A stretch of 64,000 nt of DNA, taken from assembly GCA_964036275.1 (NCBI GenBank), contig OZ038437.1:10405460-10469459 (forward strand), in the 5' to 3' direction. Origin of the DNA: Litoditis marina. Its lineage: Eukaryota; Nematoda; Chromadorea; Rhabditida; Rhabditidae. How positions within the stretch are numbered: the stretch's first letter is position 1; each line of letters starts with the position of its first letter. A program made the position numbers and the translations under genes. The notes beneath the pieces are model-generated. The model saw nothing but the letters and a program-made list of their open reading frames with translations, did not search any database and was not told the DNA's origin. Below are positions 1 through 12,480 of this stretch, piece by piece.

Positions 1-338
1 TCGACCAGTTGCCACTAGACCAGATAGAAAAGTGACTGGTTACCTGAATGGAATACACGTAGAGTATTGGGATGGAAACAGGAGAACGGAGACTCGGTCG
101 ATCGACCAGTTGCCACTAGACCAGAGAGAAAAGTGACTGGTTACCTGAATGGAATACACGTAGAGTATTGGGATGGAAACAGGATAACGGAGAATCGGTC
201 CATCGACCAGTTGCCACTAGACCAGATAGAAAAGTGACTGGTTACCTGAATAGAATACACGTAGAGTATTGGGATGGAAACAGGATAACGGAGACTCGGT
301 CGATCGACCAGTTGCCACTAGACCAGAGAGAAAAGTGT
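1..338. repeat. 101-bp tandem repeat, 3.3 copies
   Basis: Units begin at 1, 102, 203 and 304, each with TCGACCAGTTGCCACTAGAC. The copies differ by only a few substitutions, so the array is young or homogenised. It is cut by the window edge and probably continues to the left. The period is not a multiple of three, so the open frame crossing it is not a gene. Confidence 0.95.
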
Positions 339-2089
339 AACAAAACAATTATATTTTGTTCAAATAAAATGACCTGATTAAAATTTAGTCAACTAGAAAG
401 AGGTTATTACATGCTGATAAATAAAATGGTAATAATGAATACTATTTATGAATTCAATTATTCATTCAGTTAAAATTACATTGTTTCGATGTATGCACCT
501 TTACGAATGTGGTAAATTGAAGAATTTGCCTCGTTAGGCAATTTGGCTCAACAACAATAGTAGATTCTCGTATAGACTGTAGACGCTTGACTGATGTGTT
601 CATTCAATGAAATTATTCAACGAACAAATCTCAATTAGCTCGAATGTATTGTTTTGGTGGGATTGAATGAGACAAGAGACAATGAATACATCACGCGATT
701 CCACGATGAGGTGATCCCAATCGTTCAGAGATGACACTTCATACAACGATTGGGTCATTGGGCCTGTTGGAAAAAGACAAGTTGGAACAACATAATCACA
801 TGAATAGATTTTTGATTAGATTGAGATGGAAAACTTGATTTCCATGAACTGCGTCTGAAACTGAAAATCGTCCACATCTCTCCTGGAATTGGTGGATCTA
901 CAAAACCATTCAAACATAGCTAAAAATTTTAGTTGGGGGGTCAAACGATTCTGAGAGCCTTAGAAAGGTGTCTTTGTCATCAACTAGATCAAGCATATGT
1001 CTTAAACTTCATTTGCAAGGTGTTTTTTGACGATACCGACTGCTCGTGACTATTATTTTTTTCGGATCTAGAAGTGGCTCTGGTCCCGAAGTTTGATCTC
1101 AAAATAATTGTGGGTTTTTGTATAAACTGTATCGCTTGGCAGTCACGTGAATCATGTCGAACACAGCAGAACTCAGAAACAACGTGCAATGACAAAATGC
1201 ACGATGCCGTTGAGAATGCAGACTTCAAGTCACTATTCAATTCTTCTAGTATAACGGTTCTCCAACATCATTCAACCTCAATTCAGGGTTCGGTTTTTTC
1301 GAAACAGGCCTATACGATGTATATTGCCTCAAAATAGAACGATTATGTGGACCAACTCTGTGTCAACGGTCTTTCAAACTGCAATTGGAAAATGTATTGC
1401 AGTTTAAAGGACTGAAGCGTTGCGATTGGACCACATAATCGTTCTTCTTCGACTTGCGTCCAAATTCGTCAATAAAATTGTGTATTGAACTGTAACATTT
1501 CGCATAGGTTTTCCTTTTCATATTTGAAAGAGGCCTTATCGCAGTCAAATAAGCTGAATGAGATTAATTCAGGGGTTTTAAATGTAGAAAACAGGTTGTA
1601 TTCAAAATTCTAATGAATGCCACGAAATTCTAATAAATGCATCAATCTTATCTTCACCTCGTTGATACATGTCATTTTTTCAATTTATGTTTCTTCCTAT
1701 TTTTTCTCTTTTTTTCTTTTCACATTACACAAGTGGTATTCTCGTCCTGTTTTTTTTCAAGTTCCCAGAGGGGTTCAACTGATGACCCAACCCTCTGAGA
1801 ACAACACCAAAATCGTCTTGATGCAGGGTCGAAACGATTTCGAGTGGCACCGTTCACTGAGCACATACTTTCATAGTGATACTGATGTTTTTTTTAATTA
1901 GTTCCGAATTCCATAGACGATGTTTTTCGAACAGGAAAGCCTTTTTGTATAAAAAAAGTGTTGTGATTCAGAGTTGTTCGCAGTTTGGCTCAACTATCGT
2001 AAACATTTGTATAGGCCATATCACTGATCTGACTGACGGTTCGTATAATGAAATCAGCGAATTTCAATAAGCTCGAGATATACTGTAGT
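339..2089. other. Gene-free stretch with repeat modules
   Basis: I see no convincing gene. About 480-1330 resembles 10760-11350 in the same orientation (shared GATTGGGTCATTGGGCCTG and CAGGCCTATACGATGTAT). About 1970-2190 resembles 9500-9640 and 10340-10560. A hairpin MITE lies at 1337-1444. The remainder is AT-rich and unremarkable. Confidence 0.6.
1337..1444. mobile_element. 108-bp hairpin MITE, copy 1
   Basis: The element is nearly palindromic. It opens with GAACGATTATGTGGACC and closes with GGACCACATAATCGTTC; the inner arms include CAAACTGCAATT and TGCAGTTTAAAGGACTGAAG. Related copies lie at about 48980-49066 and 54185-54291. No coding capacity, so a non-autonomous element. Confidence 0.8.
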
Positions 2090-2119
2090 ATCAAAAAAAA
2101 AAACGCCACGGGGCCCGGA

Positions 2120-2197
2120 ATATGGATCACGTGATTCGATAATGAGCTGTTGGTCACATAAATAGTCGCCGCGAAGTGACTTATTCATTCGAAACAA
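2120..2197 (+). promoter_or_regulatory. Putative core promoter of the lectin gene
   Basis: An E-box-like GATCACGTGATTCGATAATG lies about 70 bp before the start codon, followed by a TATA-like ACATAAATAG. Similar TCACGYGATTCCA blocks recur at about 690, 10510 and 10935 without a lectin gene behind them. Promoter function is inferred from position only. Confidence 0.4.
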
Positions 2198-5100
2198 ATG
2201 GGGCTTCATCCTGCGATGATTCGCTCTGCTCTTCTCGTCCTTGTGTCTGTCACACTATGCTCTGCGGCCTGCTATGATGGCTGGAAAGCATTTGAAGGAA
2301 GTTGTTACAAGGTAGGTTCTGGTCTAGTAGAAGTTTATATTTGTCTGAAGTTGATTGTATTGAGGTCATGTTTCTCTTGAATCTCCATTTTATCTCTACA
2401 CAATTTCGATGAGAGAAGCCATCTCCGGAGATAGTATATTACAAGGAAGGTGCCGCCGGCTAACGTCGACTCCCCCTCCCTTGATGAGTCTAGGCGGCTG
2501 GCAACAGCTTGTAGCTCTCCCTCCCCCCTCTTTGTTGTTTACATAAATTTTTTTGTTTCACGGTGACTTCTAAACTTATCATTAACATGAAGCACAAGAG
2601 TTCTCTTCAACACAGAGCGCGAGATTTTTCTCAACATAGAGTGCTAAACATTTCCTTAACATAGATCGCGATAATCCCCTTAACATGTAGCGTGAGCGTT
2701 ATTCTATTTTTGACATAGAAAGCGATGGTTTTTCCTAACACAGAACGCGAGACGTCTTCTTAACATAGAACGCGAGAGTTCTCCTTAACATAGAGCGCGG
2801 GACTTTTCCTCAACACATAGCGCGAGACTCATTCCTACTCAGATAGCATAGGGCGCGAGAGCTCTCTTCAACATAGATCGCGATAGTCCCCCTAAACATG
2901 AAGCGTGAGTGCTTTTTTAACACAGAGCGTGAGACTTGTTTTAACTTAGAAAGCTATACTTCTCTCTAACAAAGAACGCGAGCCTGATCCTTAACATAGA
3001 GCGCAAGCGCTCTCCCTAACATAGAGCGCTAGAGTTCTCCCTACTTAGATAACATAGGGCGCGAGAGCTCTCCTTAACATTAGGCGCGACAGTTGTGTTT
3101 CTCCTCATTTTTAGTCTATACAGGTTTTCAGCAGCAGCCCGTTTCAGTAAAATCAGAAATGAAACCAGAAAATCACGCATATTTTCACGCATTTCCTCCA
3201 AAACCCAACTACAAAGTGCAACATTTCTTCCCCATTTCTCGACTGAAAACACATTTTGCTTCGTCCAGACAGACACACCAAGCAACTATAGAAGTACATG
3301 ATAAGTTGAATAGGAACAACGGATGATATTTGATCCTCATTGAATTCTCACCAACTTTAATCCTTAGTTTAAATGCCCTCAGACAATGAGTGTGCACCAG
3401 ATACACGTCTGTTTATTCGGAATTATTTCCAAGTACGAACGTGAGCTCTTTGTGCATTATAGCTGATAAAATTGAGTGGAAAAACGTATATTAACTACAC
3501 AATTGAAGTGCTGATGGAAATGCCACATGAATTTTGTGCTAGATTTCACAGAAGAAAAGAAATGCATGGGTTTTCGGAATTTTAGCGAATCAGTACGAGA
3601 AAAACATAATTCTAATTGTAGTTTTACAGCAAGAAACTTTCCAGGAATTCGAAGAAACGTATATGATTAATCAGATAGACGCAGAGATTTCTTGTGTGAG
3701 CAAAGGCGGTCATTTGGTTACAATAAAATCGATAGAAGAGGCTGCGTTCAATAGCTGTGAGTTATGAATACTGAAAAGTTGATTTAATGAATTTTCGTTT
3801 TTAATTTTGACGTATTATTTATCATTTCGACTGAAAACACTGTGAAAACCCGATAAAACATACAAATATCAATTTCGCACCTTTCTATGTTTCTAAAAAT
3901 GCACCAAAACGACAAGAACGTCATCAACTTTGCGTACAAAACGCTGAAAACGATGAACATCTGATTCCTTTTTCGAAACTTCTGAAAGCCAAACTGCAAC
4001 GAAAACAATAAATCTCAAACACACATAAAAGTCAAAGAAACAACAAATAATGACGTCACGTTGGCAGTGTCAATGTTTTGTTTTGTTCTGTAACCCTGAC
4101 CGACACCTTGCCTGACCAAAATCTCAAGCTTCAACTTTGAAAGTCTCTCTGAATACTTACTAGTGAAATCGGGTCAGAAAGATGTACAGAGTACATATGC
4201 TAGAAGATCGAGGCACCTTCTTCCCATTCGGCGTCTTCCGCTCTGCCTCGCTATTTCTCGTCTCTTACATCCCGGCGGAATGAAAGAGCAGAGAAATAGC
4301 GTATGTTTTAGGAAACGCAGAATGAGATGAAGGTGGCGCAATCTTACGTACTCAGGACGGTGAAAATTTAGCCTTCTCAACATCGAACATTTATAGATGA
4401 AGTTATGAGTTACGAATTTTACGACACTAATCTTCCTTGGATTGGTCTCCAATACAACCCGAGCACGAATGTGTCCTCATGGACAGACGGATCTCCGCTT
4501 GGCAATTATGTTTGGGGAATGGATGGTCCTCCCTACTACCCAGGCGACATGAGAAACCAATGTGTACAGGTTTGTAAATCTCATCCATTCCATCTGCCGC
4601 ATGTCAGAGATTAAACATTAATTGACTCTCGACATTATGCTGAAATGACTGCTCGCATGCTTTTCAAAGTCTGAAGTGAATTAGAACAGTCGTTAACAAT
4701 GTGGGCTCAAACTAGCACCGAATCAGCCTGAACAAAACTATATGGACAGTTCACAACTTCGGGAGTATCTGTGTTTCGCCAACCGACCATGAGACGCAAC
4801 TTGTTCGTTGTTATATTGAATGATAAGTTCATAAATAATCTGTATAACAATCAAGTATGAGACAAACTCACTAAATGTGTTTTTTTTTTGCTGTGTTTTA
4901 ACTGTGTTTTAACTAACTGTCTTTTTTTATTTTTGAAATCACTGCGAAACTGACGGTGGCTATCCTCGTTATTGATCAGAAATACAACACACGACAACCT
5001 TTCAGTTAACTAGTCTTGGTCACCAGCCAGTGTCGCCTTGTGCTATCGCGAATACAAACCGATATATCTGTGAAGGACAAGTCAGTTATTTTCGTGAAGT

Positions 5101-7832
5101 TCACACGATTTTTTCGGTCATTCTTGTTCAGTGTGTTTGATTGTGAAAGCTATCGTGACAATAGTAGTACATCAGTACCAAAGTTACAGTCCACTCATCA
5201 GAGAGGTATACCACGCAAACTTCGGTGTTCGCTGTTCAAAACGGCTCATTATTGGTGTCAGAACTGAGTTTGATAATAAATTTTTCGTCTTGTTTCAAGG
5301 AATTCGAAACCACGACAACGGTCTCCACCACTACCACCACACCGGCATGTCCATCAGTAAGTGATGTATGAAACTCGTTAGGAGACAGAGAACTATTTTG
5401 TCATCCTGTTTTGTCAAAATAGTCGACATCTCAAGTTCAATTTTAACAAGGAAAGCGCCGGCAGCTAAAGCCGACTCATAGGTTGTGATTGAGGAGATTA
5501 GTTCGATTTGGTTAGGCCACTGCGCACCTATATTCCGCCTTCAAAGCACACTAGTAGAGAACTAGGCGTTTTTCCTGAATCTTAGTAGCTGACATGTTGG
5601 ATAACAATGTGTTCATCTATGGAATCTCTAAAAACAACATTTAAATCGTACAAAATCAGGGTGGGAACAACTTTAAATTACCTGTTTCTGATCACACAGG
5701 TTATTAACCAAAACGCCTTCATGACAGAAACCATTTTCAGAACGCAGCTCACTTCAATACAATTGTTCGAGGTGGTTTAAACCGTTTTTGGAGGTTGGTG
5801 GCAACATTCTTCCATCATACACCATTGGGGTGGAGAACAGGACAGAAAACTGTGGCGCAAATTTTGTCGAGAACTTCTGGATGATGAACATTTAAAAGAA
5901 TCATGTCTTAAATTACAAAAAAAAACAAATAACTCTAAACAAAGAGAAAGAATCTGAGTTGTGTTTTGATATGCCTGGGGATGCTCGAGTACCGACTGAC
6001 AGGAAGTGAAAATAACGTGAAAACACGGCCGGACAGTGTACTATGTTTTGGGTAAAAATTATTTTTCGAAAACGACCATTTAGCTTCACACTTCATCATT
6101 TATCATGCAAATGATCTATATTATACTTAATTAGACCATCAAATGGGCTTTTTGCTTCAGAACATACAACTGGCTATTGAGATATCATCAATACAACACG
6201 GTTCTCAACGCTGCCAAAAACAACGGACAACATTGGGAAGGTTAGTTTACAGACACGTCAATATATTTGTCAAAATACCAACATTTACAATATCGTTATC
6301 GAAGTAAATTTTACAAATGGTCGAAGACTTGTGAACTGTGCCCAATCGTAAGCGAAAAAACTCCACTACAACAAAAAACTGGGTAGGGCATCTACTGATG
6401 AGGGCCCCTACCGGCATATAGATGTTAAAAGCCCGAAATGCCCAGGTAACATGACTTCACACACGTGGATTTTAGGTTTTATTTATTTTATTTTACTTTT
6501 ACCTTTACATGCTACTTTATTTATTTATATATCCTCATTTTACTAAGTCTTCTTTTTATTAACAGTCCTACAATCTTTTTACAGGTGATGTGGGATACTA
6601 CGTGAACCATACCACTTATCAACAGCTGAAAAGGTGCTGTCCGAAGCTCAGGGAGATGAAGTTAATGCAAAGTAAGACCTTTTCAACTACAACCCAACAT
6701 TCCCAGCAGGACTATGCTTGGACGAAGAAAAACTCACAGTAGCAGGTGTCGAGCTAAACAAAACCCAGTAGAGAGTTTCTTTTAAAGAACATTCCGATCA
6801 CCGGTTACGACGTAGAGCGTTTGTTTCATATAAGCGCCAGAGTTCTATCGTACATGTTGTAGTTATCGATAGATTTTGATGAGTGTATTTGCGAATAGCT
6901 CATTGATTCATTTCAGACAAAGCGCAACCGCAAATAAGCCATATTACGCCCTATTTAACATGGACACATCCCAATTGGTTCCACAAAGCCAACAAATTCT
7001 ACTGTGCGCCATCGTGAGTTCCTGAGATAGAATATTCATTGAATTGTTGGTTCCGACCGATTGCATAACACAGAACGAACAAGAAAAAGACCCCGAAAAA
7101 AACCATGAAATGGCATGGAAATCGATGAATGCGAAATATGGAAAGGCAAGTCAAGAGTTGCTTGTTGACTCACGAAAACGTGTTCAATCCAAACGGTTCT
7201 CTAACAGAGAGCATCAAAATGTCCGAGCACACAAATTTAGGAGTGAGTGCATGTAGATGGTTTTCCCGATTTCGATTAACTCCGCTCCAGATAACGGATG
7301 CAGTTCCGAACTTTTACTAGTTTTTAATTTGCAGGAAAAACTACTGCGGGGCTAACTTCGAACTCGTTGAGATTCACAAAGCGGTTGGAAGTGGCGAACG
7401 TCAGTTTTTCAGTATATTTGTGTTTTTAATTACTAAATTCAGAAGCTAGGTTGCTAAATCTGAAAGTTTCCTTGAAATAAGAAAACCGATTTCTTCTGTT
7501 AAAATACCGAAAGGAAATATTTCTATTTATCTTCAAGATATAACTTGATTCGACATTCAAATTTTGACATGTGTCAATTCTGATATAATCATGATGTAAA
7601 AACTTGTTCTTCGTCTTGTCCGGTTTTCAGAAGTACAGAGGTAGCAATTCGCGGAACGAAAACATGTCTCAGTTGTGTTTGAATTTTTTATTTTTTTCTT
7701 CCAGATCTGGATGCTTTCATTCCGCATTCGGATTACGAGAGAAATCTGGTTCTGAGTAACAAGTTCCCGAAGTACAAAAATCATATTGCTAGATCAATTT
7801 GCTGGGTTTGGCAGACCCCTGGACGTTATTAG
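2198..7832 (+). CDS. Secreted C-type lectin with an unrecognised C-terminal domain
   Basis: I assemble eleven exons, all joining in phase: 2198-2311, 3630-3756, 4397-4569, 5006-5080, 5300-5356, 5741-5793, 6161-6240, 6585-6671, 6917-7013, 7335-7399 and 7705-7832 (351 aa). Residues 1-23 form a signal peptide (ALLVLVSVTLCSA). Residues 24-162 are a C-type lectin domain: CYDGW, GSCYK, GGHLVTIKS, PWIGL, WTDGSP and terminal RYICEG. I see no canonical EPN or QPD calcium-site triplet, so sugar binding is unproven. Residues 164-182 are a Thr-rich linker. Residues 183-351 are a Cys- and aromatic-rich region (RCCPKL, FYCAPSKNYCGANF, SICWVW) that I do not recognise. The weakest junctions are exon 4 (donor GTCAGT), exon 5 (acceptor TTTCAAG) and the small exon 6. 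Intron 1 holds a minisatellite and intron 7 a dispersed repeat. A poly(A) signal follows at 7918. Nematode secreted lectins are often gut or immune effectors; a role here is inference. Confidence 0.75.
2580..3095. repeat. Degenerate ~28-bp minisatellite in lectin intron 1
   Basis: Roughly eighteen diverged units around TTAACATAGAGCGCGAGAG run through intron 1. The GCGCGAG core is the most constant part and the spacer between cores varies in length and composition. Open frames crossing it on either strand are repeat artefacts. Confidence 0.85.
4180..4375. mobile_element. Hairpin element in lectin intron 2
   Basis: Imperfect inverted arms pair CGAGGCACCTTCTTCCCATT with the distal AATGAGATGAAGGTGGCGC, flanked by ACATATGCTAGAAGATC and TTACGTACTC. 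Related blocks occur at about 51555-51700 and 52930-53110. No coding capacity is seen. Confidence 0.65.
6381..6555 (+). repeat. Dispersed ~175-bp repeat, copy 1
   Basis: It begins GGGTAGGGCATCTACTGATG and ends near CATTTTACTAAGTCTTC. Highly similar copies lie at 57615-57788 (same strand) and 55394-55562 (inverted). This copy sits inside intron 7 of the lectin gene. Its low divergence suggests recent mobility. Confidence 0.85.
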
Positions 7833-7917
7833 CCTCCGGATCAATACACAACTAAATCAAGATCATTGGGTTTTCGGGTGTTTAAATACATTTGTTTTAT
7901 ACTTTAAATGACGAAAT

Positions 7918-7923
7918 AATAAA
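7918..7923 (+). terminator. Poly(A) signal of the lectin gene
   Basis: AATAAA lies 86 bp after the TAG at 7830-7832, in an AT-rich tail. Confidence 0.6.
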
Positions 7924-8983
7924 CTTTCCTGTTTTCATGTTTAACATAAATTCTTCAGCTATTGTTGATTTTTCTCCGGCTGCAAGATAGCCGTAGACCC
8001 ACATATGATGAGAAATTGACAAAATATGCTTATTGTGTTTCAATCAACTAGACTTCTGACAGCGTTTCAAAACTTCCAGTCACTTTTGTAGCAGCCATTG
8101 CGAGAAAGTGTGTAGGTCAGAGAAAAGCTGATTGTTTCAATCACCTCATTTGTCAGAGCGAACCTTGTTTCGAAAATGTGCCACTTTTGCTCCTTTGCAC
8201 GTTGTGACATTCGCGAAAAACAGAAATTTACAAATTGGTGGAATGTTGAAAACAGGGTGGAAATGGCATCAGCACGCTGTCTTATTCTAATCGAGAGATG
8301 TGTACGGAATACCGAGAAAGCAAACGGAATGTTACAAACATTCTAACCACAAAATTGATGATTTTTATAGTTCACACCGTTACTGCTGAGACTCCTACAG
8401 TAAACTTGCAAACTTTCCAAAGCCTGTTGTGAAGCTGAAAATTCAGTTTATCGAAAATCCTCTCGCACGCTTACTCTACCTGATAACGAGAATGAGATGC
8501 GGTAATCGTCGACTTCTCCGAACACAAGTAAGTGAGGAAAACGGCTTGGAAGTTTTGGAATCCTACTGCAGGAGTCTCAGTGAGAATGAAAAAGACTATA
8601 CGAATCCGCTCCCGATCCGATTATACAAGTTGTTCACCAACCACCGTTTTTCGCTTAGAAACAGCCAGCGGTCTTCAGATCACCATTCAATTTAGCAGCG
8701 AACTAGGTAAATTATTATTTTTTAGAGAAAATACTGGGCTTGTATGACTGATGACTGATTATGAATATTATGATCGATCTATAAGTACGATCAATAAGAG
8801 AAGAACTCCGCAGCAAGAAAAAATAAGGGAAAAAGAAGGGAGATGAAATTGATTTGCTTTTTTCAAATTCTTACTATAAATTCAATTATTGACTAAGTTC
8901 AAACTACATTGTTCCGGCCTCTGCACCTTTACGATGTCTCAGGGTCAGTAGTTGAAGCATTTCAATTGTTGCAGCTGTGGTAT
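7924..8983. other. Gene-free stretch with a dispersed repeat
   Basis: About 8360-8600 is related, in reverse orientation, to about 58640-58780 (shared CTCTACCTGA, CTTCTCCGA and AGTCTCAGT blocks). The short open frames there are repeat sequence. Nothing else is recognisable. Confidence 0.6.
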
Positions 8984-9185
8984 AGTGGGTGCCAAATTTA
9001 TAAACTTCTGTCTCTCACCGGAATCGAAACTGTGAGTAAAAGATTTGTAGCAGGCCGCTAACCACTGCGCTAGTGGAGGGCATAACGCGCATGTTTTGGA
9101 ATCGAAGACATGTGTGCGTACACAGCGACAAGTGAGATAGACAGTACCCTCCCGCTTTTCCGTTGGCGACGACTATAGCTAACTG
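8984..9185 (-). mobile_element. tRNA-like dispersed element, copy 1
   Basis: On the minus strand it carries a pol III A-box-like GCGCAGTGGTTAGCGG and a diverged B-box-like GTTTCGATTCC, as in a decayed tRNA. About 95 bp of conserved non-tRNA sequence (including GGGAGGGTACTGT) precedes the tRNA part and about 30 bp follows it. Copies lie at 30949-31105, 48563-48745 and 56312-56505, all in the same orientation. Confidence 0.75.
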
Positions 9186-9221
9186 TCTGCTGATTTCGAT
9201 AACTGAGCTGTAACTATGGAC

Positions 9222-9297
9222 TAACAAAAGTTAGCACTGCTACCGTAACCACGCGCTCAAGTGGTGTTACGGTAGCGGTGCTAACTTTCGTAAGTCA
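9222..9297. repeat. Strong hairpin, 76 bp
   Basis: AAAGTTAGCACTGCTACCGT and the reverse complement of ACGGTAGCGGTGCTAACTTT pair almost perfectly around a short loop. It could be a miniature foldback element. Confidence 0.8.
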
Positions 9298-11760
9298 ATA
9301 CGGTGGGACGAGCTTCGAAATCAAGCTTGTTGTTGAATATATCTCAACTTTGTGTGAATAATCTACTGAAACACCTTGGGTTTTAGCTTCAGAGCAGGCA
9401 AAATTGAGGGACTTCAAACTACTCTGAGAACTTTTTCAAACTTAGGCCAGCTTATTTCGTGTACAAAATGTCTGTAAGGCGGAACTGTTGTTATTCACAC
9501 ATTTTTCCGGTTCCGCAGTTTCGCTATTACAACTGTTGTAAATTTCTGTGAAGACTGTATCGCCCAGCTGGCTGACGTGTCCATTCATTGAAATCATCAA
9601 ACGAACGAATCGCGCGCAGCTCGAAGCGCTGTGCGAGATTTGTCTTTGGTTCGGCTAATGCGCGCTTTCATTTTTTAGTTCACTCTCAAAAAGGTCCAAT
9701 TGTGCAAATCGATACTTTTTATGATTTGCTAATTTTCTATGGCACATTTACAAGCTATATTTGAAATTTGAACGAAATTGATTGAGTTTGAGCCGAGTTA
9801 TGACGTTATGCGCTTCATGAAGACCACCAACTTCCGTCGTGTATCTGTCTGTGTGTGTGTGTGTTGGTGCGCACTCCTGGGATATTTTTATGTGTGAACC
9901 GATTTGACTGAAAATTTGGGACACGATAGATACCCCACTCGAACTTTGGGGGCGCAAACTTTTTTTTCGCAAAAAATTGTTTTTCATTAAGTTATAAATC
10001 TTTGAAAATGTCTCAGCGTCTCTTCATTTCGTGCACTCTCTCGCCCTCTCTGTCGCGGTAAATCAAATTGCGTTATAACTCAGCTCAGTCCTAACCAATT
10101 CAAGTAAAATTTGGAGTATGATACCACGACATGAACTGACATTGATTCAGATGTAAGTCTTCTACTGATGACGTCATCGAGGATTCTGGAGCTCGGATGA
10201 CGTCATAATCGAAAAGTGCAAAGTTGATGTCACATATATTTTCAAATGATGGTAATATCTTAGGAAGGGTCAATTAACGGTGGCTAGCTCATTTCGTGTG
10301 AAAAATTTCTGTAAGGCTGAACTGTTGTTATTCACACATTTTTCCGGTTCCGCAGTTTCGCTATTACAACTGTTGTAAATTTATGTGAAGACTGTATCGC
10401 CCAGCTGGCTGATGTGTTTATTCATTGAAATCATCAAACGAACGAATTTCAATTAGCTTGAGACGTTTTGTTGTGGCAGAATGAATAGGACGGGGAATGA
10501 TGTTATGGATCCCGTGATTCCATGATTGAAACAGGTGATCACCACCAGGTCAGGCGATGATCTGGTAACCTAGCTTAGTGGAGACGTTGCCAGAGTTGTC
10601 GGAGTTCGCTGAAATAAATTGTTGGAAACAACATAATCACTTGAAAAACGTTTTTGATAAGAATGGAAAGTAATCTGATGGATAATTCGAGTGTGATTTT
10701 TGCGATCTGAGTTCGAAAAAAGAGTGGAATGGACCGTTCTAAGACACCAATTTCCGTCTGCATACAATTTTCTTGTTCCAAAGCAAGCCCTTACGGTGTA
10801 ATCTGTCCTTAGTCAGTGCGTATGCTCAACAACTATTGTAGATTCTTGTAAAGACTGTATAGCTCGGCTGATGTGTTCATTCAACAAAATTATTTCGGTG
10901 AAATTGTATGGGACGGGAGACAATGTATACATCACGCGATTCCGATGAGGTGATTCAAATCTGTTTCAGCTCGGAGATGACACTTCATAAGACGATTGGG
11001 TCATTGGGCCTGTTGGAAAAAGACGAGTTAGAAAAAAATAATCACATTGAAAGGACTTTTGATGAGATTAAGATGGAAGAGGCGATTTCCGTGAACTGCA
11101 TTTGGAACTGAAAATCGTTCACGTCTCTCCTTGAATTATACTGTGAATTCATTGCACAGTCACGTGAAACTTTTCACATCACACATCAGAACTCAGAAAC
11201 AGCGTGCAATGACGAAACGCCGATGTTTTTTTTAAATGCATACTTTACGTGAATGTTCAGTGTACCTCTAGTATAACGGTTCTCCGACACCATTCAACCT
11301 CAATTTAGAGTTTCGTCATTTTGAAACAGGCCTATACGATGTATGTTGTCTTAAGTTGTGTCGAAACTCGTGAATAACAACGTGTATCGAGCTCAACCCG
11401 TACATTCGGTGAACGCTTTTTCTTGCATATTAAAACTAAGAGATCACATTCGAATATAGATTTTAACCACATCACAATAGTCGATCAACAGATGAACCTC
11501 AGATATACCGTGTGAATTTGAATATCTGATAAGTGAAGAAATGCAGTCACTGGTAATGACATAGAAACTTGCTCGTGGTTGCTGGATGTCACTTCTGACA
11601 AAATCTCATTGTTGACATCTATCGCCTGGTCACCAAGCATTGGAGAAGAACGGTTGGTTTGTGAGACCAAACAAAATGGAACCAAACATGCAATAAAAAC
11701 ATTTTAATAAAAAAACGATTACAGTTCCCACAAGTAAAGTAATATAGGTCTACTGCAATA
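9298..11760. other. Repeated modules related to the lectin 5' flank
   Basis: No supported gene. Blocks at 9440-9640 and 10280-10560 are direct copies of each other (shared TTCACACATTTTTCCGGTTC) and resemble 1970-2190. Block 10780-11350 resembles 480-1330. A GT microsatellite is at about 9848-9866. The shared blocks end with TCACGYGATTCC and TAATCACWTGAA motifs, suggesting tandem copies of one ancestral upstream region. Confidence 0.55.
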
Positions 11761-11770
11761 AATTTGTCGC

Positions 11771-11852
11771 TCGGAGCACAGAGCGCGAAGCGCGTCGCTC
11801 GTCTGATGTCCGCATCGGACGAGCGACGCGGACAAGCGATGAATTGCTCCGA
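11771..11852. repeat. GC-rich palindrome
   Basis: The inner arms GCGTCGCTCGTC and GACGAGCGACGC are perfect and separated by about 13 bp. Outer arms CGGAGCA and TGCTCCG extend the hairpin. The block is very CpG-rich compared with its AT-rich flanks. Confidence 0.85.
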
Positions 11853-12119
11853 AATTTTGCACAGAGGTTAGATCAATAGATCCCAGCCCTTTCTATGAAT
11901 TCGGTGTCATGGTTTATACTTGGCGCCAAACGCTGGCGCCTAGTGGCGCCAAATTAGAACAACCCCAGAGAGATAGGTAACGAGCGAAATGTAGATTTCA
12001 ACTAACGAAGCGGAAAAAAGCTGCTTTCTGAACTAGTTCTGCCTATCACGCCAATTCAAGAGGTTGACTGGCGTTAGTTAGTTTTTTGAATTCAACTCTA
12101 GGAGTGGTTGTACTAGTAC

Positions 12120-12480
12120 AACTAGAAAAAAGGAACCAATCGTAAAAAGTGGGGACCAGGAAATATGAGTTCTGTTCGGTTCATTTGTTTTCTGCAAAAA
12201 GTGAACAATACAATGTTGTGAATGAGTGTGCAAGAGAATAAGAACAATATATATTTGTTTGCACAACGGTTCACAATGTTCTTAAAGGAAACCACTATGC
12301 ACTTTCACGTTCAAGTTATACTTTGTATGTTCTGTTTCTTGGAAGCCGTAGTGCAAACAAATACATAGTTTTTTGTTGCACACTCATTCACAACAACGTA
12401 TTGTTCACTTTTTGCAGAAAACGGTTGAAACGAACAGAACTCACACTTTCTGGTTCCCACTTTTTACGATTATTATTGAG
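12120..12480. mobile_element. ~360-bp foldback element
   Basis: The left arm (about 12141-12232) and right arm (about 12374-12467) are inverted copies. For example, CTGCAAAAAGTGAACAATAC matches the reverse complement of GTATTGTTCACTTTTTGCAG. Inner arms TTTGTTTGCAC and GTGCAAACAAAT also pair. No open frame is significant. Confidence 0.8.

Noticed and set aside
2580..3095. Possible CRISPR-like array
   Set aside because: Units are degenerate with no constant repeat and spacer structure, and lie in a eukaryotic intron.
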